From Metallyticus violacea (lineage: Eukaryota; Arthropoda; Insecta; Mantodea; Metallyticidae), in assembly GCA_030762175.1 (NCBI GenBank), contig CM060846.1, positions 185,186,041 through 185,250,040 on the forward strand: 64,000 bases of DNA, given 5' to 3'. Position 1 is the first letter of the stretch. Every line of letters starts with the position of its first letter. Positions 45,180 through 56,990 of this stretch are shown one piece after another. The notes beneath the pieces were generated by a model, which was not told the DNA's origin, ran no database searches, and worked only from the letters and a program-made list of their open reading frames with translations. Both the position numbers and the translations under genes were made by a program.

Positions 45180-47250
45180 GAGAATATTCAAGTTATTATT
45201 TCATGAACTCATCATTGTCATTAAGAATACCAATGCAGACATGTGTGTAACATGTAACATGTTTTAACTAAACATTTTGAAAGATGAAGATAAAATAAGA
45301 CTACAAGAAGATTTGGAAAATATACACCAAGAAAGCAGACTTACAATATTTAAAAAAGGGGGGGGGGACAAAGAAGTTTCAAACCAAACACCATTATGCC
45401 TGGCAACATCAGTGATCGCCAACAGTATTGCATTTTTAAGAGACAATTGTGGGCATACAGTTTTACAATCAATGCAGAGTGTTTCATGTGGCATGAGGGC
45501 CAGGCAGCTAGAGGACAAATAAGATATGTCTATACAAATGCATACATGAACATCAAATCCAACTTGATGTACTAGGATTCTTAGTGTTAATGTATACAAT
45601 TGTACTTCAGGATAGCTCCAACTTGTGATTCATTGATAGAAGTTTTTAATCTCAGATTACACTTGTATGGAAAGAAGCAGTGACCACAATTTAATTGAAA
45701 AAAAAAATAAGTATGTTCTTCCCATACATCATCATATGCTTGGACTGAACTTGATAGGACAAAGGGAAAGAAAACTCCATATTGTTTGGATATGTTAGTT
45801 GCAAACTTCTTTGCATTTTTATCACCTCTAAAGCATGATATTATTCTAAAATTAGCTATATAGAACAATAAGCTTCAGGAGACCAGGATGGCAGATGAAT
45901 AAACTCATGCCAAAATGCAGTTATGATGAAGTAAATCTTAATTTAGTAGAAAAAAATTAAAGAACTCCTTGATCTTTTGCCACTAATCTCAGAAATTTTG
46001 GGAGTTCTAGAGGGGGCTAACAGGAGCTCCACAATCTATAATATTTTTTGTTAATGCTGTTGGAGAAAAAAAATTGATTATGATGAGAAGAGTACTAAAT
46101 GTGCAGAATATAACCTATTGTTTGTCCTTTTAAACCACATAGTAAAATAGCATATTTGCAATCATTTTTGAAGAGTTAAGTTTTATTTAGAATATGAAGA
46201 TTGCTTCCAAAATACAAGTACAGTATTTATGATTTCCAGTCACTAAAAATGAAATTGGTAAGTTACTAAAAACTCTTAAACTGTCAGAGAAATTGCTTTG
46301 AGGATATTTAGTTTGGAGATACTCATTTATCACTCATGTGCACTTACTCAAATTTGTAATTTAAAAATATTTTCCATATTTTCATTTTATACATTTATGT
46401 AAAATAGTTAATTGAAAACTTTGTTAATGTAGAGTTGAGTATAATTTGAGTTTTTTAATGACAAAGAAACTTGAAAAAAAGTAACTTGTGTAAACTTTCT
46501 AAAAACATCATTCATGAAAGTATAATGAAACAATTCAGTAATGGTGTGCTATGCGGGTTATGCTTATTTTGTAAACTTTTAAATCATGTTTTCTATAATA
46601 GTGAAACTTTTTTACTTCATCAACACACATATGTTAATTAGACCTAGTACTTATGACACCAATAGGTATTATTAGTGATTAGTGGCAAATATGAAAATGA
46701 ATGACCTTGTTTTTCTCATTAAAATCAGACTTTCTAGACAAAAAAATAGAACCTATTTTAATAATGTTCTAAAACAAACTATATCACCACAATACTAACA
46801 GCTTAGACTGATGTATATTTTTTGACCACTTGATTTGATTTTTTGCAAAATGTTTACTGGGAAATGTGACCTTGTTTTGTCCTGTTCTCCTAATTTCATA
46901 TCAGATGTGTCAAATATAATTCTTGATAAATGGAATATTTTTGCTTTCTACTGCTTTGTCACAAACTACTAGCATAACTAATATAGATTGTCAGCATTTT
47001 TCACAGAGATACTGACGCTAGAACATTAAATAGGAGAACTATGCAAACAATTGTTTAAATATAACTTTGTAGAGCTTCCAGTGTGGGATATAATTAAATG
47101 GTTTAACTGGTAAGTCAAGGCTCTAGTTGAATGGTGAGTAATATGATTTGCATCCTGGATGTTTACAGCTGGCTTCAAGCAGGAATTTACAAAAATTTTT
47201 AGTCAAACTGTCATCTATTAGAATTTCAAAATTCATCAATGTCTCTATTT
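45180..47250. other. Intronic stretch, nothing recognised
   Basis: A poly-G run sits near 45358-45367. No coding or element evidence. Confidence 0.45.
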
Positions 47251-47254
47251 TTCT

Positions 47255-47585
47255 TTATGTAGATCTGAACTTATGGGAAAAGATCTACATAGAGAAAATT
47301 GAAGATAGATTAATGGGTTTTAAAATTCCAATAGATAAATGTTTAATTACAATATTTTAAACTGCTGCTGAAAGCCAGGTGTAAACATCCAGGGTGTAAT
47401 TTATTTATTTGTTTATGCATTTATTTATTTATTTATTTATTTGGGTAGAGCTAAGACCATTAGGCCTTCTCTTCTGCTCTACCAATCTAATAATAATTAC
47501 ATGAAGTTATAATGACAATATTACAATCACAACATTGACAGTAAACTTCACAATATTTGTATATATGTATAAGTCAATGTAAAAC

Positions 47586-47636
<51 letters not shown>

Positions 47637-47770
47637 GTATGCTAATACTTAAATATTGATATTCATATATTAATATGAATATCACCCACCAGTGGACTAG
47701 CAGCTGAGGATGTGAACAAGAATCCATGAAACATGCGCTGCCAATAAACATTGGTAAGTGGAGAAAAAAA
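47255..47770 (+). mobile_element. Penelope-like element tail, family P4
   Basis: Starts in the endonuclease tail: LNLWEKIYIEKIEDRLMGFKIP ends with a stop at 47358-47360, matching the NIWEKIYI...LMNFDIP tail of the other copies. A UTR with (ATTT)n near 47398-47440 and (TA)n at 47590-47628 follows, then a terminal repeat with a hammerhead-like core. The 5' end is truncated. Confidence 0.6.
47704..47745 (+). ncRNA. Hammerhead-like motif (P4), weak stem II
   Basis: CTGAGGA at 47704-47710 and GAAAC at 47728-47732 are intact core elements, but the stem between them pairs poorly (GTG with CAT). It aligns with the better motif at 18835-18885. Confidence 0.4.
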
Positions 47771-48003
47771 AATAATTGGCTTACCAGCTAAAACATTTAA
47801 TTCTTAAGCAGACAATATTTACCAGTGTTGAGGAATGAGGTAACAGGCACCTATTATTCTACAAAGAAAAAAGGATTTTTTCTGATGCTCTGAGGCTTTA
47901 TTGCATCTATGAGATTAGAGTAAGATGAGAGGGGGGCAGTAATCTTTTTATAAGCAGTCTAATAGATTAACATAATAAAATATATAATTATGCAGGTATG
48001 GAA

Positions 48004-48285
48004 TGCATGAATGAATGAATGGTGTTTTTAATGCCCCTTTTTGCTACAGAGGCACCACAGACGATGGACACTGGTGATACATGAAATGATATATTGGTAA
48101 AGGATTTATTTTTAAGAAAGGAAGCATTCCAGGCCTAAGTTTAGGGTACCTCCCCGGCATTTGCCATTTATGAGGACTGAGGAAAACCTTGGAAAATCCT
48201 CAGTCAGGACGGTCCTGGAGGGATTCGAACCCCAGACCTCCCGCTCACGAGTCCGCGATTTAACGACCTCGGCCACCCATGGCGG
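48004..48285 (-). mobile_element. SINE family A
   Basis: Minus-strand copy, nearly complete, with (ATGA)n tail on the left and tRNA-like head ending at 48285. A perfect 13-bp duplication TGCAGGTATGGAA lies at 47991-48003 and 48286-48298. Confidence 0.94.
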
Positions 48286-48644
48286 TGCAGGTATGGAAAA
48301 ACATAGTTCGAGACTTTAGCAGTTAAGCTTTTGCAAAGCTAAAAAGATGTGCTACAAAATAGCGAATTGTACAAAAGTAATGCAAAAACTAATATTTAGG
48401 ATATGAAAATGTTTCATTTGACTTATATCACATAAAATTTTCCTAAATCTTTACAAATCTGTAATATTCGGATCAATTAGCTTATTCTTTTTCATATTTC
48501 AAAGACATGCCTCTAATTAAAGTAAACCTGAACTAAATTAGTCACTACATAAAACTTTTAACATTTGTTTTATGTAGCAGACTTACCCGAATAATCAAAT
48601 AGAGATTATAAAAATATTCTATGTTTGATTAGTGATTTTTGTTG

Positions 48645-48865
48645 TGCTCCAACATTGAACTACTGAGATCACAAGATACTTGAAGTGTCCATCACCAAAG
48701 ATGTCAATCATCAAGAAATCTGGATGATGTAGGCAAGGCTTTATGGTAAGTGGAGCACAAGAGTACAAAAATGAACTCAACCATCCTAATCTAAAATACA
48801 TTATTGCTTCAATATAGTTGTTCTGACATGAAGTTGGTTTTTGAATTTAATAATAAAAATATCCC
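48645..48865. mobile_element. PLE terminal-repeat fragment, family P4
   Basis: A short inverted left end (GTTGTGCTCCAACATTGAAC) faces a right part with TGGTAAGTGGAGCACAAGAG and TTGTTCTGACATGAAG, matching 18890-19005. The hammerhead region is decayed to TGGATGATGTAGGCAAGGC. Confidence 0.55.
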
Positions 48866-48869
48866 ATTT

Positions 48870-51405
48870 AATTTTCACTGCAAAACAAAAAAATTACATT
48901 AAAAGGGTACCAAGTCATATACAAGTTACTGCTTAACTTTTTCCCACCATCAGGGTGCTGGTTTAGATAAGTCTTGTTTCTTTAAAGCCTCTACACAGTC
49001 ATAGCAAGTGAAGGACAAATTTTTCTTTTCTTTGGATGAGGGAGATTTGGGAAGCAGCTTGATATTGTACACTGAGCTAACTTATCTAATCTGTCCATAA
49101 TAAGGACTAACACCTAAGCACAATGTTTTTTCAATATCAGTTGATGTGGGTAGCTTTATGCTTTTTTCACTTCCATATTTTGTAATGTATTGTTCAAAGA
49201 GTATCTTCTTTTTGTTTGTTCATACATTATTTTCTTTGTGTTTTGTCATTCAGTGTCCTCTTAGAACCAAACTTTATTTGAAATATGTATGTCAATGAAT
49301 AAAAGAGCTGGAAGTGGTCTTTTCTAAGCAAAATATAATTTATTCTTCATATGACACTGTATCAAATTTATAGTTAAACATAAAAGGTTCGTAACATTTA
49401 TAAACAACAAAAATAAAAGCAAAGGGGAGAACAGTTGTAAACTTTTTTTTTTCAATTAACCTGGAACAAAAATGAATAAATAAATAAGCAAACTAAATAA
49501 ATTAATATAAAAATTGTTCTTCTAGGAGCTTTTTACACTGATAGCCATTTGGCTGATTCCGAATACCCAAAAACAGAGGTGAGCATTAAATTAACTGTAA
49601 ATGTAAATGTTCCATGTTGTAGGAAAGCATTAATCTTTTACTTGCTTATGTATTTTAATGAAACAAAAAGGAATTAAAGAATATTTTATGCATAACGCAA
49701 TGGCTCTTTTAAACAACTGTTGGGATTTTAAAATATGGGAATGGTGTATGTAAGCAATTTTCATTCTTAGATTGAATGCATGCTCCCTTTCATTCACCCT
49801 GTTCTTTTATCTTCATCAGAATAAAATGAAACTCTATCACCTCCACTCTGTGTGTTTTGAAAGTTGGAATGTTTATAATGTATGTCTGACCTTCAGTGCT
49901 CCAGAGCTGACTTAAAGCATTCATTCTATATGCATATAATCACTTGTGTTTCTGTCGTATCCCCATCTTACATACAAGGAGTAATGTATTTCAAGGGGCT
50001 GTTGTTTAGACTTGCTAAATTTATTAGCTTGTTCAAACAACTGTAAAATGCTTCATCTATGAAATAGGTCTAGGGTGTCTAGGTATGGAAATAAGATGAA
50101 TATTAGGTTTGAAGCAGTATATAAAAACTTCAGGGTCAGATTTAGCATAAAGAGTTTGACGACAATATAGAGATAAACACATGGATTTACCTGGCTCCCT
50201 AGTAATGCACCTCATATAACCTGTTCTTGATCAGGGTAGAAATATATGTTTACATAACTGGTACAGCTCACAAAAATTATTCATTGCTTTATGTAATAGA
50301 ATGACGAATGTAAATGGAACAGTATGTTCAAATAGTATTGAGTTGCCAGAGGATGTAAATACACAGGCACTAAAGAGAAGGGGAATGGTGGTGCATCAAT
50401 TCTTATTATTGACATACATTGCTTGTCAAAGTAGAAGGGTGATCACAGATCTATACACATTCATACAGTGAAAGAGGGTAATGGTTACAACTAAAGTATA
50501 ATCTAAACTTAATGGCAAGAAGGCAGAGTATGCTTTAGGCTGCATCCAATTATTGTAACCTTTGCCCTGCTGTGTTGTCAGTTATGGTATAATATACTAT
50601 AATTCTACCTATGTATTACTATTTTATGCTCGACAAATATTTAAAATACAATTACAGGAATATTATAATAAGAAAGGGCATAAAATTCTAAACATGTTGG
50701 TTTGTATGATGCATAGTTAGTGAGATATTTGTTGTTGAGTCACACCAGATTCTCAATGCTCAACAAAACTAAATACAAGATAAGCAAAGAGGATGATGTA
50801 AACAAAACATCCTATAGTACTGCATTACAATAAAGTTTAAATAATTGTGTGTTTGTGGTTGTCTTTGTTCATTTGTTCTTAAAATGCCCCAAATGTTATA
50901 TGTTACATAGTCAAAATTGGAAAATTATTCATACAATAATTTGGATATATGAGTTGCTTCACTGCGATAGTTCCTAAATGAACATTTTAAAGTGGAAAAT
51001 TATGTACATAATAACTACTTTTTTTTTTTTAAATTACTTTCCCAAATATAGAGCAAGTGTTAACTCAAGAATTGGTCTTTGAGTTTTGCTCTGATGTATA
51101 GAGTTCTCATCCACCCCCCCCCCCAATACAACACACACATTCATGCATGTACACCCTTATACTACACTACACTACGCACAGTGCACAACATCACTATGTG
51201 CAGGAATTGGTTGACTGTCATAGCTATAGGGAAACATTGAAATAGGGAAATACTAAAATCTTGCAAATTTAAACATACAATGAATTTAGACAATATATTT
51301 TGCAAGAAAGAAAGTACTCTTTACTCTTAATATTATGTATGTATCTTAAGACTTTAAACCAAGTTGATTCTATATCCAAAAACTACATGTTTAGTAATGC
51401 TTGTT
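48870..51405. other. Distal part of the long ATG4 intron
   Basis: No element recognised. A poly-C run is near 51114-51124 and CACTA repeats near 51158-51175. A cryptic acceptor/donor pair at 49527-49579 was considered and rejected as an exon. Confidence 0.5.
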
Positions 51406-51409
51406 TCAG

Positions 51410-51606
51410 ATGATAAATTGATTCATCTAGACCCGCATTACTGCCAAGAAGTAGTGAATGTATGGCAGCCTCACTTTCCTCTTTGGAGTTTTCACTGTAA
51501 ATCTCCAAGGAAGATGATGATGTCTAAGATGGATCCATCATGTTGCATTGGATTCTATTGCAAAACTCGAGAAGACTTCCAAAAATTTGTAAATAATATT
51601 GAACAG
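51410..51606 (+). CDS. Atg4: ATG4C/D-like cysteine protease, catalytic Asp/His exon
   Basis: A 197-bp exon with acceptor TTGTTTCAG ending at 51409 and donor GTAAGC at 51607. Two leading bases complete an Asp codon with exon 7958-8194, giving FQDDKLIHLDPHYCQ. The DPH triplet supplies the Asp and His of the C54 catalytic triad. It is followed by FHC(K)SPRKM, MDPSCCIGFYC and an EDFQKF helix, which match ATG4C/D more closely than ATG4A/B (DPHYCQ rather than DPHTTQ). The exon ends in phase 0 after NNIEQ. A short C-terminal exon is still needed; I did not find it with confidence before 64000. The ORF is intact, so the gene looks functional despite a 43-kb upstream intron. Confidence 0.95.
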
Positions 51607-51609
51607 GTA

Positions 51610-52235
51610 AGCTAGTAAAATGAATTTTTATAAATAGCACATTCTTTAAACCTTTTCAAAATTTATTGCACTTTTTCAGACAATGTCATATGCAACTATA
51701 TTATCTGGTGGTTAAATCATATAGCTGTGCATTCACATATGAGTCTTATTAAAAGTAGAATTAAAAGGAAAAAATTTAAATCCATCTCACCATCCAGGAG
51801 ATGCAGGATTTAGCAGCAAATGTAACTTTCATATTCCTTTCAGTTTAATTTGGATAATATTCAGAGCCATTAATTAAATACATAGAGCTGTACTTTTCCA
51901 TTTATTAATAGTAAAATCAGTTAGCTCAAATGTTTAAAAGACAGAGTTTGTAATTATTTAAATAGGTTTACTGATAATGAAGTCTGACTACTTATTCTTT
52001 ATCAGGGCAAATTTTCTCATTATTTTAATTGAAATTTGAAATATTTCTCATAATTTTTTTTTTCAGTAGCCAACATTGCCAGGACTGTTATTCAGTCCTG
52101 TGGTTTGCTACTGAAAAGTGTTATAATTCTTTGTAGCTTCCTCAGAGCTTATTCTGATATAGAACGTGCAAAACATCAGCAAGATCATTTATTGCAATGG
52201 TGAGGAGAAACCTGGAAACTAGGACAAGCAATGAG
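51610..52235. other. Intronic stretch, nothing recognised
   Basis: Downstream of the catalytic ATG4 exon; no further exon was identified. Confidence 0.45.
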
Positions 52236-52239
52236 AAGA

Positions 52240-52375
52240 CTTTTTTAATGGAGTTTAGCACCCGTTTTTATTACTGAGGCACCACAGGTGGTGGACAATA
52301 TTGAGAAAGATTTTTTTAAGGAAGACCTCCCGCTCACGAGTCTGTGCCTTAACGACCTCGGCCACCTGTGGCAGT
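52240..52375 (-). mobile_element. SINE family A with internal deletion
   Basis: Keeps the 3' part (GTTTAGCACCCGTTTTTATT...GGTGGTGGAC) and the tRNA-like head (CTCCCGCTCACGAG...GGCCACCTGTGG complement). It lacks about 110-130 bp of body, joined near 52325. Confidence 0.82.
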
Positions 52376-52379
52376 TTAT

Positions 52380-53255
52380 AAGAAGATAGACTGTTATATT
52401 TTATATTACATATCTGTTGCATATGTTATGGTATGGCTCTTTCTAGTTGTTTCAATAATTTTCAAACATTTAATCAATGATTTCTTAAGTTTATATAGTG
52501 TTTCTACAGTTCTAAATTTGAAATCCCATTTGCTGTCCGAAATGGGAGGAATTCTAGTGCTCACAATTTCATCTAGAAATTGGTTCTTTGAAGTGAGTTA
52601 AAGAATTGCAATATTTCACTTGAAATCTATGAAAAATATTTAAACCTGTGTGTTCTGACCTATGGGCTTAACAGCGTACATAATGAGCATAGAGAAAATC
52701 TTATGTATTAACTCCTTTGTACCAACATGTATCCTAATTATGACATTATCTTCATAATAGCACTGTGATATATTTCATTTTATCAGATACTGCTACTAAA
52801 GAGTATTTCACACAGTGGACTAAAATTCATATATTCCATCATTCATTTTTTTTAAATGACTGAATCTTCTCAGCTGGCTTGCCAAATATACAGAATATAT
52901 TCAGCAGTAAATAAACAACTGAAGTTTTGTCAGTTACCCAAGAAATGTAGTTCACCTTTTGTTCATGTCCGTATGTATATAATAATATTTGTGATTTTCA
53001 TATTAGTGATCGTACACATTTCTTAAAATCAGTTAACATCTGTCTTGAATTATAATATCTCAAAGTGTAATTCTGTAATTATTCCTGTGGCTGGAAAATG
53101 TAAAAATGTAAAATGAGTATTTGTAGTTATCATTGACTGGAATACAAATTCATAAAAATTTTGTGAAGTATTACAAAGTAAATATTCTAGCAATACATCA
53201 TAATTATTTTCAGGACCATCATCAAGATCAATATATTTCTCCCCAATCCCACTAT
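52380..53255. other. Intronic stretch, nothing recognised
   Basis: AT-rich; no feature. Confidence 0.45.
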
Positions 53256-53259
53256 TGTC

Positions 53260-53560
53260 CATTCAGGCTTGTTGGAAGCTTCCCCTGCCTGGTGGCATGC
53301 TTGCTTCTGAAATTGGGAAGCCTGGAAGGCATGGCTACATTATTCCAGCATAGCTACCAGGCAGTATGATAGATGATAATTGGACCAAATGAGCTCAGGG
53401 AACTTTATGGCCTAAATTTCCCAGGCATTCATCTTTAGACCTAAAAACCTCCTGAGAAAACTAGTAAACTGATCCAGGGGAATCGAATCTGGGACTGCTG
53501 CATAGGAAGCATGAATGCCATTAAACCATGGCAGTGGTAGAGATAAAAATTTTCAGTCCA
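53260..53560 (-). mobile_element. tRNA-derived SINE, family D
   Basis: On the minus strand CCATGGTTTAATGGCATTCA resembles an A box and AGATTCGATTCCCC a B box. A ~230-bp non-tRNA body extends left to about 53260. It is less AT-rich than its flanks. Single copy in the window. Confidence 0.6.
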
Positions 53561-53569
53561 TTCTCCTTG

Positions 53570-54195
53570 TAAGCCAGGATTATAAATAAAATATCCAGCA
53601 TTTCTTTCTCCATAAGATCCTTCCTAAACAATGTTAATTAATAATCATGGAAGTGACAGAATCAACCGAGGGAAGCACTGATTCACAGAAATTGTTGTTT
53701 TCATCAAAAATTGGTCGGTTCTGCAATATAGTGAATTTCTATGCCAGTGAAAATGTCCGGCTACCCAATGAAGTGTGTGTATAAGCAGCAAATTTTTAAG
53801 TGTCAATGTAAGTATAGCTCATCGCTCATCATCAGTGGTAGTGACAGCACTGCAAGCATAGACTGGATAGTGTTAACTCTCCATAAGTAGCATTGGTGCA
53901 AAATTGTTACCACCTTATTTATTTCCTTTATAATTGCAATAATGGATATACCATTGTTTTAACTATTCTTCTATTTAACAATGCCACTAGTACTGTTTCT
54001 AACTTGATAGTATAGAGTTTTTTTAAAAAAGTACAAATTTGCATTTTACTGCTAGTCATTTAAGTAGGACTGTATAATTTTCATACATTTAGTTTTTCTG
54101 ATCAAACAATTGAAGAACACAATTTAAATTATTTATTATTGCATAGAAATTTAACTTTAAATTAGGCTATTTCATAAATTATTTTTTCCCTCTGT
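53570..54195. other. Unassigned stretch
   Basis: No feature recognised. Confidence 0.4.
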
Positions 54196-54983
54196 TACTA
54201 AATACCCTGTCGGTCATGCTGGTGTAGAAAAGGGACAGCAGATGATGAAATATAAAAAAATTGCTTTGGAAAGCACTGAAGATGATGGAGTGTCTGAACT
54301 CTTCTTCAGATGAAAGCAAAATAATACTTCAACTCTGTACAAAAAGCTTTCAAAATAATAATATAAGAACTCCTTCAAGTTTATGTAACCAGATCAAGAG
54401 TTTAGAGACAATGAATTTATTCTAAAAAATCCTCAGAAATTTTATATAGAGAAAGATAATGGACATCAACTATTAACAGAGCAAATAAGATATAATTTAG
54501 GTGGTGGCAAGTAAGAAGTAAAAAGTATGTTAAATTCCAATGGAGGAATGTATATTGTAATGATTTTAGGCAAGCACTAGCTGCAAATTATGGTCAAATA
54601 TATCGGCAAAGGATAAATTTAACGGCAAAAGAAAATAAAATAGAGAAAGCAGTTAACATTATTGTTATAATGCATAGGGCAGGGTAGAAAATGAGAATGG
54701 TGAAGAGGGTATATAAACAGGGAGAAGATTGGTTCGATGAATGTATAATTGCCAAAAGATTATTGAAATAAATGGAAAGAGCAAGGAGTTGAAGAATCAA
54801 AAGACAAATGTTTAAATGGTAGAGATTTTTATAATCTATCATTACAACAAAATTAAATAGAGTGGAGAAAGAAAAATAAAAGCAGTTTAATTAGGATTTT
54901 AAATGAAAATAGCAAGGTATGGAAGGTTGTAAAATCAACTTGTAATTAATATGTAAATCAGCCTAATATTAATCCAGAGAAGT

Positions 54984-55279
54984 TTTTTTTTTTTGATTGA
55001 TTTATTTACGGACGCTCTTTAACATCTCAGGTCATCAGCGTCCCATTCAATTCAGTGAAACGGCCAACAAATTTTGCTCAGAGGCCCCTCTTTCAGGCTT
55101 GAGTTCTTTATCGTGCCGTAAATGTACGACACGGGACCCACGGCTTTACTTTCCTTCCAAAGGAAGCCATACTTAGGATTTTTACGCCCGAAAAAATTCA
55201 TCGGTCCCGGCCGGGTTCGAACCCGCGATCTTGGGTTTAGGAGGCAAGTATGGTAACCACTACACCACCAGGACCGACC
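54984..55279 (-). mobile_element. SINE family B, full length
   Basis: Minus-strand copy with the best-preserved tRNA-like head of the family. Acceptor-like GGTCCTG/CAGGACC pairing, A box (GTGGTGTAGTGGTTACC complement) and B box GGGTTCGAACCCG are all intact. A 12-bp duplication ATCC(A/G)GAGAAGT lies at 54972-54983 and 55280-55291. It splits the LINE before EKWLEYF. Confidence 0.95.
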
Positions 55280-55573
55280 ATCCGGAGAAGTGGTTAGAAT
55301 ATTTTGAAATGCTGTACAGTGAACATAGATACATAAATATGATGCCAGACTTGGAAATTATTAATAGTTGTATAGAAATTTTGGATAGTATAGTGAGAGA
55401 TGAGGGAGTCATAAAATAAGTGAAAGAAGTGAAAAAATATAGAGTAACTGGTATAAATGGAATTTCATCAGAATTTCTCAAACAATAGTGTAGTGATATA
55501 AATAGAGTCAAGATAATAACAGGTTTGCTCAACTTGGATAAAGAGAAGGGGTATGTGCCAGAGAACTGGAGAT

Positions 55574-55620
55574 CAAGAGCTAATGACCTAAGCAATTTTT
55601 TGCCCTAAAACAGTAATAAT
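55574..55620 (+). mobile_element. Minimal LINE 3'-end insertion
   Basis: Contains GCTAATGACCTAAG followed by TTTTGCCC, closely matching the final ~50 bp of the LINE at 1442-1490. It breaks the host LINE between NWRS and WRKAII. Near-duplicate flanks AGAACTGGAGA (about 55562-55572) and AGAATTGGAGG (about 55625-55635) look like a target-site duplication. Confidence 0.7.
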
Positions 55621-55699
55621 TGCAGAATTGGAGGAAAGCAATTATCCACTCATTTTATAAAGGAAATACTGACAAACCTAATATGAAGGGGAATGAAAT

Positions 55700-56990
55700 A
55701 AAAACATTAAATATTTCTTTTAATTTAATTTATTAAACAAAAGTTGAACACAAGTGTACCATTTTTCAACGTAGTCTCCATGACGTTCAACACACATGCT
55801 TCAGAGCATAGGAAGTGCACAGATTCCTTTGGAGAAAAAATCCTGTGGTTGTGTGCGCAGCCAATCATGCACTGTCTAGTGCACCTCTTCATTGGTATGA
55901 AATTTCTCCTTCCATTGTTTCTTGAGTGGTCCAAACGTGTCAAAGCAAGGTCTGGTGAGTATGGCGATGTGGAAGAGTATCAAAGTGAAGATCAGTGATA
56001 GTTGCAACTGTTGCACGAACAGTATGAGACCAAGCATAATCATGTTGCAACATGACACCTGTAGTCAGATGTCCACATTACTTTGATCTGATTGCAGGCC
56101 AAAGATGATTTTTCAACATATTGGAACTTGATGCACTGGTTATGGTGTTTCCCTTAGGCATGTAGTGTTCCAAGATAATGTCCCCTTCATTCCAAAAGAG
56201 AGTCAGCATAACCTTCCTTACAGATGGCTGAGTCCGGAACTTCTTGGGTTTTGGTGATGAGGAATGGAGCCATTCCTTGCTTGCTCTCTTTGTTTTGGGT
56301 TGGTGGCAGTGTACCTAGGTTTCATCTCCTGTAATGATTCTTGCAAGGAAACCATCCTCTTCTGCTTCAAAGCACTTAAAATTTCTTCACAGGTGTCAAT
56401 GCATTGCTCTTTCAGTTCTAAAGCAAGCTGCTGTGGCAGCCACCTTGCAGACACTTAGCGAAACTTAAGCACATCATGAATAATGTGATGTGATGGGTCA
56501 TAACTAATGTACAGATTTGCAGCTGTTTCATTCGCCATAGCATGGCAATTTTCCATCACAATGGTTTCAACAGCTGCAATAGACTCTGGTGTCATAACAC
56601 GGTGTGCCTGACCTGAGCAGGGAGCACTACCATAGAATTCACACTGTTTCTGATTGTAATCCACTCATAAGTTTCTGCAGCAAATAACATGCATCACAAT
56701 ACTGGACCTTCATTAGCTGATGGATTTCAATAGCTTTCATACCTTCATTGTTCAGAAAATGTATGGCAGAACATTGTTCTTTGCTGTGCATGTTGCAAGT
56801 GGGGTAGTCATTTTAAACTGGTATTGTGGCAGCATTTTGCTTGTCTTCAGTATGCTGCCATCTGTTGAGCATTCTTTAAAGCATTAATTACAGTATTGCC
56901 AACTTAAGAACAGTGGCATGAAGATTCACATTTTTATTACATTTTTAAGGTTTTTCATTTAACTCCCCCTTGTATTTATAGAGGTATTGC
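55700..56990 (-). mobile_element. mariner-family transposon, complete length but decayed
   Basis: A minus-strand transposase occupies about 55735-56800 and splits the LINE RT. Terminal repeats were not resolved by eye. Length (~1.3 kb) fits a full mariner. Confidence 0.75.
55735..56664 (-). pseudogene. mariner transposase pseudogene
   Basis: From right to left: HHIIHDVLKFR, a stop, VSARWLPQQLALELKEQCIDTCEEIL (mariner linker region), then HHQNPRSSGLSHL, FGMKGTLSWN..., PYSPDLAL (third-catalytic-block region, with the expected PSD lost), and a basic C-terminal tail ending near 55735. At least five stops or frameshifts. The second catalytic region near 56040-56080 is unrecognisable. Confidence 0.78.

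Noticed and set aside
45264..45868. Two minus-strand open frames
   Set aside because: No motif and biased low-complexity composition; no supporting context.
49527..49579. Acceptor/donor-bounded 53-bp candidate exon between the second and third ATG4 exons
   Set aside because: Its inclusion would shift the phase so that the 51410 exon no longer reads through, and the protein is already contiguous with ATG4C/D without it.
53213..53370. Open frame after a TTTTCAG acceptor
   Set aside because: It runs into a SINE-D body and has no family resemblance; the openness comes from the less AT-rich SINE.
55205..55279. tRNA gene on the minus strand
   Set aside because: The anticodon arm does not fold cleanly, and the sequence continues into the SINE-B body with target duplications, so it is a SINE head.
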